This document shows positions 1 through 9,800 of a DNA stretch of 64,000 nucleotides, one piece after another; position 1 is the first letter of the stretch, and each line of letters begins with the position of its first letter. The notes beneath the pieces were generated by a model that worked only from the letters and a program-made list of their open reading frames with translations, was not told where the DNA came from and searched no databases. The stretch comes from Flavobacteriales bacterium (GTDB lineage: Bacteria > Bacteroidota > Bacteroidia > Flavobacteriales_F > PHOS-HE28), in the NCBI GenBank assembly GCA_016702645.1, contig JADJDP010000053.1, positions 1 to 64,000 of the forward strand, in the 5' to 3' direction. The position numbers were made by a program, and so were the translations under genes.

Positions 1-1
1 A

Positions 2-43
2 GCCCGCAACGATGGCGCGAAGATGAAGGAGGTGCTGGGCTGA
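2..43 (+). CDS. C-terminal tail of an unidentified protein (partial)
   Basis: Reading from base 2 gives the 13-residue tail ARNDGAKMKEVLG followed by TGA at 41-43. The charged tail looks like an ordinary protein end, but it is too short to identify. The histidine kinase on the other strand also reads towards this point, so the two genes would be convergent. The tail could be chance. Confidence 0.25.
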   Translation, partial: ARNDGAKMKEVLG

Positions 44-140
44 TCCCTGTCCGTCCTCCCGCTGCTTCAGTGCATCCTCGGTGATGCGAACATGCGTCTT
101 CAAAGATCCGGGACCGTTGTCCGCATCCAAAGGGTTCCGC

Positions 141-2084
141 CTAGTTCCTGATCCGTTCGCGCATGTTGCTCAACCCGTTTCCCGCGTGATCCGTGGTGGA
201 GGCGAGCCCGATCCCATCATCCTGGATCACCAGGTCCATTCCGTTGGACCACTGCCACGTCATGGTCACCGTGCTGGCATTCGCGTGCTTCATCACGTTG
301 TGCAAGGCCTCTTTCACCACCAGGAACAGGTCGCGCCGCTGGCGTGGGTCCAGCGGGAGGTCCGGCCAATCACCGGTCACCGTGAGTTCAAGCTTGATGT
401 CGTGTTCAGTGAGGTACGAGCGTGTGTAGAGCGTGCAATGGTCCACCGTGTCGCGCAGGCTGCGCCGTTCGGTATCCATGGACCACAGGAGCTCGCGCAT
501 GCTGAGATCAACTCGTCGGCTTTGCCGAGAGTGCGCGCAATCGTTCGCGTTTCGGTCCCTCGGTCTCATCACCGCAATGCCAGTTCGCTGCGCAACTTCA
601 ATGCGCTGAGACCGGGAACCGAGATCATCATGTGCATCACGGCGCAATTCCTCACGCATCCGCAGTTCGGCGATGACCGCTTCCTGTCGGAGTTGGTTTT
701 TTTCCAGTGCCGCCATTCGACGAGCCTGTTTCAATCGGGTGACGAGGAAGTAGGCTATCAGCGATAAAAAGCACCAGGGCAGCGGACCCCGGACCGGGCG
801 AGCGCTCGCCTGCGGTCCTGCTCTCAGTTGGAGTTGGCCATCCGAGTCGCACTGTGCCTCTTTTCCGATGCGCACCAGTTCAAGGCTGTCGGTGAGCGCC
901 TTGCGCCCATGTTGGTCCGGGGTACTTCCAGCCGACCGTCCAAGGGTTCAGGGTGTCCTTTAATTCAGACCAGTATGTGGTCATTTCCACCGCTTCCTTC
1001 AACCTGTTCTGGCGCATGTAGATGTCGCGCAATAGTGCTGCGGCTTGCACCATGGATCCTTCATCGCCGGTTTCGCGCGCAAGACCCAGATACCCATGAA
1101 AGCGAGCGGTGTCCAACGCACTTCGCAGCAGTGTCTCCGCTCGCGTCGAATTACCCAAGGCTAATTCTGCTTCGCCCGCGAGTATGGAGCAGGTGCACCA
1201 CCCGGCTTCATCGCCCGTGCCTGCGGCCACCTCCCTGCAAGCCGAAGCTGCCTCCAAAGCACCTGCATGGTCGCCTCCCGCCATTTTCATGCGTGCCATG
1301 GGTGAGTACACCCCTATGTACCCCCATGGTTCCGGATCAAGCGCCATGACCTGGGCAGCGCGGTCCAGTTTTTTCAGCGCGTGCGCTCGCTGGCCCTTTG
1401 CTTCAAGCAGGTACGCCATGCCTTCCAACACATTGGGGTGTACCTCAGGCATGCTGGTGTCACATAGAGCGAGTTGATCTTCGGCCAGATCATATCGGCG
1501 GATATCACAATAGGCGCTGGCCATCGCGATCCGCAATGTGGTCTCACGCGGGGGATCACCGACAGGATCCACCAGGGGCAGCGCCTCCTGATAATAGGCA
1601 AGTGCGAGTTGTGGTTCACCCACCGATCGGTACAGCGAACCGAGCGCTTCGTAGCTGCCGACCAGGTGTACTAAGTTGCCCAAGTCCTTCGACAGCGAAC
1701 ACGACTTCTCAAAATGACCCAAAGCACCCGGAATATCCCGCTTGAACTTGGCTTGGTAACCACTATTGTAATGGTATTGCGCACGAACGGTACGCGCGAA
1801 GCGCCGCACCTCCTCCCCCTCGTGGGTGAGAAATAAGCGCGTCAGCGTGTCCAATGTGCCAGATAGGGACGGGCTTTGCTGGAGACCATCCACGTACCCG
1901 AAACGAGGCCGTAGCGCGTCACTTGGTCCAGGCTCCTTTCCTGGGGATCCAGGAGCGGTAGTAGGGAGTCGCGCACCGCCTTGTTCCACTGCGCATGAGC
2001 ATGTTGGTGCATGCCCCAGCATAGTGCGCTCATTGCCACCGCGCGGCACAACCACCTACCTCTCCAAGCTCCCGTCCTTTCCAT
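141..2084 (-). CDS. TPR-containing sensor histidine kinase, NarL/HisKA_3 type, frameshifted
   Basis: Membrane sensor kinase expected to phosphorylate the adjacent LuxR-type regulator. The start at 2084 gives a signal peptide (hydrophobic stretch ending HAHAQW). That frame is lost near 1880-1900 and the TPR-like helical repeats continue in another frame to about 880. A transmembrane segment (WCFLSLIAYFLVTRL) and a short coiled coil lead to the dimerisation box, read as HDDLGS, where the usual ELHDDLGS has a damaged start. Frame changes inside the box separate GLSALKLRSELALR from KRERLRAL and MRELLWSMD. The ATPase follows with an N box (KEALHNVMKHA), DDGIGL and GNGLSNMRER. The called stop at 141 is probably premature, because a GGTL...DADNGPG-like end reads in other frames just downstream. 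At least four shifts are needed to restore one gene. The single TPR-TM-kinase architecture is common in Bacteroidota. Sequencing error is favoured over true decay. Confidence 0.8.
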
Positions 2085-2113
2085 GCCTTACCGTCGCAAT
2101 ATCGGCACGGCAC

Positions 2114-2138
2114 CCGATCGTGAACCAATTCCCTATTG
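2114..2138 (+). promoter_or_regulatory. Shared promoter block, copy 1, upstream of first response regulator
   Basis: A 25-bp sequence beginning CCGATCGTGAA and ending CCAATTCCCTATTG is found again at 2912-2936. It contains the inverted repeat CCAAT-N5-ATTGG and ends in TTG, a possible -33 element. Exactly 19 bases later comes GAACTTTA (2158-2165), a weak match to TAnnTTTG. The distance from block to start codon is nearly equal for the two regulators (58 and 57 bases). Probable regulator-binding site plus -33 box; its role is inferred. Confidence 0.55.
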
Positions 2139-2171
2139 GGCAGCCCGGCCCATGAGCGAACTTTAGCGGCC

Positions 2172-2824
2172 ATGGCGGAAGCAGGACCCTTGCGTGTGAG
2201 CGTGGTGGAGGATGATGCGGACATACGCGCCATGCTCCGCGAAGTGTTCACGACCACCGAAGGGTTCCGGTTGGTGAACACCTTCCGTTCCTCGGAACTG
2301 GCGCTCGCCGATGCAGGCACCGAACAGCCTGATGTGATGGTGGTGGATGAACCTGCCGGGTATGGACGGCATCGAGTTCGTGCGGCAGATGGCAGAGCGC
2401 AAGAAGGGCATCCAGTTCATGATGTACACCGTGTATGATGATGACAAACGCATTTTCGACGCGTTGCGCTTCGGTGCCAGCGGCTTCCTGCTGAAGAACA
2501 GCAGTCCCGACGAGATCGTGGCCGCTGTGCGCGAGATCCATGACGGCGGGCACCCATGAGCGCGCCATCGCACGCCGTGTTGTGGATCACTTCAAGCAAC
2601 GCCCTTCCGCCGTGCCTATCGTGGAGGAACATCTGGGCGATCGCGAAGCGGAGGTCCTGAAGTTGCTCGCAGAAGGATTGTTGTACAAGGAGATCGCTGC
2701 GCAACTCGGCATCTCCATCGGCACCGTGAAGAACCATGTGTTCCGCGTGTACACCAAGTTGCAGGTGCAGAACCGCACCGAGGCGACCAACCGTTATTTC
2801 GGGCGTCGATCGGAGGATAGCTGA
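2172..2824 (+). CDS. Response regulator, NarL/LuxR family (receiver + HTH), frameshifted
   Basis: DNA-binding regulator divergent from the TPR histidine kinase, its probable partner. The ATG at 2172 gives MAEAGPLRVSVVEDDADIR, with the receiver acidic pocket in VVEDDAD. The phosphoacceptor region is split by a one-base shift near 2345: DVMVVD in one frame continues as MNLPGMDGIEFV in another. The switch residues (T in MYTVYDD, K in GFLLKNSSPDEI) are present. A second shift near 2545 separates GGHP from IARRVVDHF. The C-terminal GerE/LuxR helix-turn-helix is intact (LGDREAEVLKLLAEGL, then EIAAQLGISIGTVKNHVFRVYTKL written here in parts of the ORF). Both shifts repair to a normal length of about 217 residues. 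No sign of loss of function apart from the shifts. Confidence 0.85.
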
Positions 2825-2895
2825 TAGTTGTCAATTGTCCGTCGCGCGGTCGAGCGCACTGGCATTTGGGTCAGCAGAACTATCAACTATCAGCT
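2819..2895 (+). terminator. Long inverted repeat spanning the stop codon of the first regulator
   Basis: AGCTGATAGTTG at 2819-2830, overlapping the TGA of the upstream gene, is perfectly complementary to CAACTATCAGCT at 2884-2895. A second possible pairing links GTTGTCA (2827-2833) with TGACAAC (2893-2899). The loop is about 53 bases and there is no T run. It may end transcription of the first regulator or be a palindromic repeat. Confidence 0.4.
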
Positions 2896-2911
2896 GACAA
2901 CTGCTTCCCCT

Positions 2912-2963
2912 CCGATCGTGAACCAATTCCCTATTGTGGGGGGACAGCGGTCCAATAGTTTTG
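2912..2963 (+). promoter_or_regulatory. Promoter of second response regulator, with shared block copy 2
   Basis: The block at 2912-2936 is identical to 2114-2138 and ends in TTG (2934-2936). Nineteen bases later lies TAGTTTTG (2956-2963), a perfect match to the Bacteroidota -7 element TAnnTTTG. The ATG follows five bases after it. Additional CCAAT/ATTG half sites (CTATTG at 2931, CAATAG at 2953) surround the core. This is the best-formed promoter in the window. Confidence 0.65.
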
Positions 2964-2968
2964 GGTCG

Positions 2969-3692
2969 ATGGACGATCGATCACTTCCGCAAGGCGAGCG
3001 AGGGAACGGCGTGTTGCGCTTCGTGCTCGTTCATGACGCGGACCGGCAAGGGAGCCGCAACCACATCGGTCGTTTGCAGCATCCGAATTTGGAGTTGCTC
3101 TCCACCCACGGCACCGGCTTGAATTGCTGCGCCGGACGAGCCTTCCAAAGGCGAACGCGATCGTGCTGAACGGCGACCTGCCTGACCTACCACAACACCT
3201 GTTCCTGCGACATGCCTGTGAGCGTTTCCCGCATGTGCCTTTGCTGGTGGCCGACGAACGCCGCGATGGGGACCTGATCCATCGCGCCCTGGTCCACGGT
3301 GCGAGCGGCTATTTGCGCACACCCTGCACGGGCGATGATCTTGCCGCGGCCGTCCGCACGATCGTCCGGTCCTCGATCGCCCTCGGTCCCGAGGAACTCC
3401 GCAGGCTCATCGATCACCTGCGCCACAAAAAGCCCCCGTCCACTTCGGGCTCACGGCCAAGGAGCGTCTTGTCATCGGTCTGCTCGCAGAAGGGCACACC
3501 TATGCACAGGTGGCGGAACGCCTGCACCTCTCGGCCTTCACGGTGAAGAACCACACGCACCGCATCATCAAAAAGATGAAGGCTCCGAACCGTGTTGCAG
3601 CCATTAATAGGTTCATGAACCGGGGTGATATGGGTCGCTTCGGACCATATGGTGTTTTGGGTGTAGGTGCTGTCATGAGTGGTGCGGTGTGA
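2969..3692 (+). CDS. LuxR-type response regulator with degenerate receiver, frameshifted
   Basis: Second regulator of the cluster. The ATG at 2969 sits five bases behind a good -7 box and gives MDDRSLPQGERGNGVLRFVL, then VHDADRQGS. A one-base shift near 3121 leads into LLRRTSLPKANAIVLNGDLP. Where a receiver normally has its phosphoacceptor Asp (as in VLLDxxMP) this protein has Asn (IVLN), so it is likely a pseudo-receiver not switched by phosphorylation. VHGASGYLRTPCTGDDL matches the usual GAxGYLxK region, but the conserved Lys is replaced. A shift near 3440 leads into the HTH domain, LTAKERLVIGLLAEGHTYAQ and AFTVKNHTHRIIKKM. It was probably copied together with its promoter from the first regulator and then diverged. 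Confidence 0.75.
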
Positions 3693-3896
3693 ACACACGC
3701 AGCACTGGAAACCCTTGACCATGGCGGTATCCAGCCCGAATTACGAGCCAATTCAGGTCCTCGCTGCCTGGCATCAAAGCCACGGGATCCATCCAAATAC
3801 CTGTTTTCCGGTATTGCAACGCTTGCTGCGGTGCCCTCTCTTCGCCATAGGCATGAACATCTGCTGAGATCCCCTTCCCACCTAGACTTTCTGGTA

Positions 3897-6800
3897 ATGA
3901 GAACACTGAACCGATGGCTCTCCCTTTTGGCGGCTTTCCTGCTCTTGCAGGTTGCGATGTACGCACAGGACTACCAAAGCAAAGTCAGCGGAAACTGGAA
4001 CGCTCTCGGCACATGGGAGCAATGGGAGCATCGGCGTGGATAGCTGCCACAGCATACCCAACGGCCAGTAACAGTTCCAGCATTGCGATCAAGTCGTTGC
4101 ACGTGGTGACGCTCACCGGTGCGGTCAGTATAGCTATGGATGACCTGGTGATCGAGGCAGGAGCAACACTCTCCAATACTGGTGGATGTCATTCGTGGAA
4201 CGATGGCGCGGCTGCAGTGGACGTGAGGATCTTCGGGACCTATACGGCCAGCAGCACATGTGGAGGTTTCGGATGCTGCGGGGTGGTGCATGTGGAGAAC
4301 GGGGGCATTTTGAACTACAATTTGAGGGCTACATATTCGGACCATTGGTGGTGCAGGCCCGGCGGAACGGTGAACGGCAACACCACGACCTACGCTCAGA
4401 GTACGATCGTCAACAATGGCACTGGAACATGGCCGCCTCGCGCGACCTGCGCGTATTTGGCGCATTCGCCAACTTCACGAACAACGGCACATTGAACTTG
4501 GCTGCGGGCGGGATCATTGACAGCCCTTTGACCAACAACGGTTTGATCAACTGGAGCGGGGGAACACTTACCGGTACCGGGACCATCACCAATTCGTCAA
4601 CCGGAACGATCGCAGCCAGCATTGCCGGTAGTGACCGGCTCAGCTGTAACCTGAACAACGCCGGAACGATCACCTACACCGGAGCCAGCCAGTGGGATAC
4701 GGGGGGCGGGACTTTTACGAATTCAGGAGCGATCAACATCAACGCCGGGTATTGGGTGATGGAGCACACCTTCAATAATACCGGCACGATCAACCTTTCC
4801 GCCGGGCGGACGATCTACTTCAATGGTACTACGAACCTGAACGCCGGGACCACGTTCGCAGGCACCGGACAGATCTATCAGCAAACCGGAACGGTGACCC
4901 AGAATTTTCGTGGACCAATTCCGCCCATCACTTGGATCAAGCAAGGTGGCACCTGGAACAACACGGCTGGGAACCCAACCGTGTTGGCATCAGGCAGTGC
5001 TTTCACATGGCAGACCGGAACGATCGGCGGGGCAGGGGGCTACGCTATCGATGCGGGCTTGACCGTGTCCCTCTCCACCACGGGAACTAAGACACTGAAC
5101 AGTACCCTCACCAACAACGGTACGATCAATTGGAGCGGTGGGGTCATCAATGGCGGTGGTACCATCCAGAACAGCACCAGCTCGATCCTCAACATCTCCT
5201 TCTTCGGGAATTATTACCTGCAGATCGCGCTGACCAACGCCGGGACCCTGAACTACACCGGCAATGGGCAGTGGACCACATGGGCGAGCGCACCAGCCCT
5301 TACCAACTCCGGTACGCTCAACATCAGCACCGACTATTGGGTCTTCGAGGGCACGCTCAACAATAGCGGTACGATCAACTTGAACGCCGGGCGGACCGTC
5401 TACTTCAACGGTACCACCAACCTGAACGCAGGGGACCACGTTCGCCGGTGCCGGACGATCATCAACAGAGCGGCACCGTGACCCAGAGTTTTCCATGGAC
5501 CAACACCACACACCACTGGATCAAGCAAGGCGGCACATGGAACAACACCTCCGGAAATCCCTACCGTAATGGCTTCGGGCAGTGCTTTCACATGGCAGAC
5601 CGAACGATCGGCGGGGCAGTGGGCTACGCTATCGATGGGCTTGACCGTGTCCCTCTCCACCACGGGAACTAAGACACTGAACAGTACCCTCACCAACAAC
5701 GGTACGATCAATTGGAGCGGTGGGGTCATCAATGGCGGTGGTACCATCCAGAACAGCACCAGCGCGATGCTCAACATCTCCTTCCCTCAGGACAACTACC
5801 TGCGATCGCGCTGAACAATGCGGGCACTGTGAATTACACCGGCAATGGGCAATGGTCTACCTGGTCCGGCGCCCCGGCCATGACCAACTCCGGGACCCTC
5901 AATATCAACGCAGGCTATTGGGTCTTCAACAACACGTTGAACAACACCGGCACGTTCAACCTGCCCGCAGGACGCACGGCGTACTTCACCGCAACCACCA
6001 ACCTGAGCGCGGGAACCACCCTCCCCCGGTGCCGGGCGATCGTCCTGCAATCCGGGGCCTGACTCAAGCGTTCCCCTGGGTGAACAGCACCCATACCGTC
6101 CTGACCACGGGCGGCACCTGGAACAATACCAGCGGCAGTCCGCTGGAGTTCGCACCCGGTAGTGCCTTCACCTGGCAAAGCGGATCGATCACCGGCACTA
6201 CCGCTGTTGTGATCCAAAGCGGACTCACCGCCGCCATCAACACCACTGGCACCAAAACGCTCCACAACAGCCTTGTCAACAACGGCACGATCAACTGGAG
6301 CGGTGGCATTATCAACGCCGGAGGTAACATCCAGAACACCGCCGAGGGCGTCCTCAACATCTCCTTCGCGGGGGACAACCAGCTCCAGATCGCGCTGAAC
6401 AATGCGGGCACGGTAAACTACACCGGCAACGGGCAGTGGTTGACTTGGAGCGGTGCCCCGGCTATGACCAACTCAGGCACATTGAACATCAACGCCGGCT
6501 ATTGGATCTTTGCGAACACGCTGAACAACACCGGCATCTTCAATCTGCCCGCAGGGCGCACAGCGTACTTCACCGCAACCACCAACCTGAGCGCGGGGAA
6601 CCACCCTCCCCGGTGCCGGGCGGATCGTCCTGCAATCCGGGGGCCTGACTCAAGCGTTTCCCCTGGGTGAACAGCACCCATACCGTCCTGATCACGGGCG
6701 GCACCTGGAACAATACCAGCGGCAGTCCGCTGGAGTTCGCACCCGGTAGTGCCTTCACCTGGCAAAGCGATCGATCACCGGCACTACCGCTGTTGTGATC

Positions 6801-9800
6801 CAAAGCGGACTCACCGCCGCCATCAACACCACTGGCACCAAAACGCTCCACAACAGCCTTGTCAACAACGGCACGATCAACTGGAGCGGTGGCATTATCA
6901 ACGCCGGAGGTAACATCCAGAACACCGCCGAGGGCGTCCTCAACATCTCCTTCGCGGGGACAACCAGCTCCAGATCGCGCTGAACAATGCGGGCACGGTA
7001 AACTACACCGGCAACGGGCAGTGGTTGACTTGGAGCGGTGCCCCGGCTATGACCAACTCAGGCACATTGAACATCAACGCCGGCTATTGGATCTTTGCGA
7101 ACACGCTGAACAACACCGGCATCTTCAATCTGCCCGCAGGGCGCACAGCGTACTTCACCGCAACCACCAACCTGAGCGCGGGAACCACCCTCCCCGGTGC
7201 CGGGCAGATCGTCCTGCAATCCGGGGCCTGACCAAGCGTTCCCCTGGGTGAACAGCACCCATACCGTCCTGATCACGGGCGGCACCTGGAACAATACCAG
7301 CGGCAGTCCGCTGGAGTTCGCACCCGGTAGTGCCTTCACCTGGCAAAGCGGATCGATCACCGGCACTACCGCTGTTGTGATCCAAAGCGGACTCACCGCC
7401 GCCATCAACACCACTGGCACCAAAACGCTCCACAACAGCCTTGTCAACAACGGCACGATCAACTGGAGCGGTGGCATTATCAACGCCGGAGGTAACATCC
7501 AGAACACCGCCGAGGGCGTCCTCAACATCTCCTTCGCGGGGGACAACCAGCTCCAGATCGCGCTGAACAATGCGGGCACGGTAAACTACACCGGCAACGG
7601 GCAGTGGTTGACCTGGAGCGGTGCCCGGCTATGACCAACTCAGGACATTGAACATCAACGGCGGCAGTTGGGTCATCGCGAACACGCTAACGAACACGGG
7701 CGTGCTCAATGTTGCGGCATCGCGCGTGCTCAATTACTCTCTTGCTCAGGCCCTATCCGGCACTGTGAGCAACGCGGGCATCCTCACTGGCACCCTCACC
7801 AGTTTCACGGGCCCGTCGTTCACCAACAATGGTAGCGTAACACTTACCAATCTCCCCTTCGCGGGGAGCACTGCGCAAACGCTCAACGGCACGGGGAGCA
7901 TCACCACGCTCCGCATCAACAACGCGAACGGCGTAACGCTCGGTGGAGATCAAACGGTAACGAACGCGCTAACTCTTACGAACGGGAAGGTGACGCTGGG
8001 CAGTAGCAACCTTTTCTTGAGCAACAGCGCATTGGCCAGTTTGGTGGGTGGCAACGCAACGAACCACTTCATCACCAACGGCACTGGCAGTTTCCAACGT
8101 ATGGTGGCCACGGGCGCGGCCTATCCGTTCCCCATCACCAACGGCAGCAGTTATATGCCCGCAACACTGACCCTGACCAGCGGACCTTCGGAACGTTTCG
8201 CTGCGGGTGCGAACGGATGTACATAGCGACTACGCTGCACCCGGAGTGCCTTCGGGAACTTTGGTGGTGAACGATCAAGTGGAGCGCACCTGGACGATCA
8301 CCGAGAACACACCCGGCGGCAACCAAGCCACTGTGCAACTGCAATGGAACCTTGGCGATGAGGGCGCGAATTTCGATCGGGCGAACAGCGGCCTGCACAG
8401 TTACAACGGCACGGACTGGGTGGCGCTCACCTTGGGTGCTGCGGGCGGTGCCAACCCATACACGCGCAGTGCGCTCAATGTGGGCCTGTTCCGGGAGTTC
8501 ACCGTAGCCGATGCAGAGAGTACGCTGCCCTTCGTTTGTACCAACGGCTTGGTACCGGGCGCAACGTGCAACGACGACGATGCCTGCACGATAAATGATG
8601 CAGTGACCGCAGGTTGTGTGTGCGCGGGGACCTTCCAGGACACGGATGGTGATGGCACCTGCAATGTGGATGACGGTTGTCCGAGCGATCCATTGAAGAT
8701 CATTCCCGGTGCATGCGGCTGTGGTGTGGCCGATGTAGCGGTGACCTACTACGAGGACGTGGACTTCGACGGGTTTGGCGATCCGAACGGCGCACAACAA
8801 GCTGGATACACCTGCTCCGTTCCACCGGGATATGCAGCGAACAGCACGGACCAATGCCCCTCCGACGGCACGAAGCAATTACCGGGGCGTGTGGTTGCGG
8901 CACCCCGGATGTAGCGATCAACTACTACGCTGATATGGATGGAGACGGCTTCGGTGCTGGCGTAGCGATCCCGGGCTTCACCTGCGTGGTGCCGCCTAAC
9001 ACGGTGACGAACAATACCGACGGTTGCCCCGCCGATCCTTTGAAACAGGCACCTAGTGTTTACGGGTGTGATAACGCTGAGACGGACAGCGAGGGCGATG
9101 GTACGCCGAACTGCATAGATGCCTGCCCGAACGATCCGTTGAAGATCGCGCTGGGCCAGTGTGGATGCGGGACCCCGGATGCCGATGGCGATGGCGATGG
9201 CACAGCCGACTGCATCGATGGTTGTCCCAGCGATCCGAACAAGATCGCGCTTGGCGACTGCGGTTGTGGTGTCCCCGATATCGACACCGATGGAGATGGC
9301 ACTGCCGATTGCATCGATGAATGCGATACGGATCCGCTGAAGATCGTTGCAGGCGCCTGCGGCTGGATCGCCGGATGTGGCCCAGAACTATTATGCCGAC
9401 AGCGATGCTGATGGCTTCGGTGCTGGGGCAGCGATCCCTGGTTTCACCTGCGCACCACCACCGAACACGGTAACGAACAATACCGATGGGTGCCCCGCTG
9501 ACCCACTGAAGCAAGCAGATGGGGCGTGCGGTTGCGGCAATATCGATACCGACACTGATGGCGATGCTACTGCGGATTGCATCGATGGTTGCCCTGCGGA
9601 TCCACTGAAGGTCGCAGCCGGTGCATGTGGCTGCGGATCACCGGAGACCGACACCGATAGCGATGGCACTGCCGATTGTATCGACGGTTGCCCGACCGAT
9701 CCGCTGAAGATCGCACCCGGTGTGTGCGGCTGTGCGGTGGCCGACACGGATGCTGACAACGATGGCATCGCGGATTGCAACGATGACTGCCCGAACACAC

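Noticed and set aside
141..3692. Kinase and regulators as genuine pseudogenes
   Set aside because: All functional motifs survive in the alternate frames, and indel style matches the homopolymer errors measured in the tandem repeats. Sequencing error is more likely, though not proven.
3693..3896. Small gene between the second regulator and the giant protein
   Set aside because: No frame with plausible start, codon use or motif was found; TAGACTTT at 3883 is only a weak -7 candidate.
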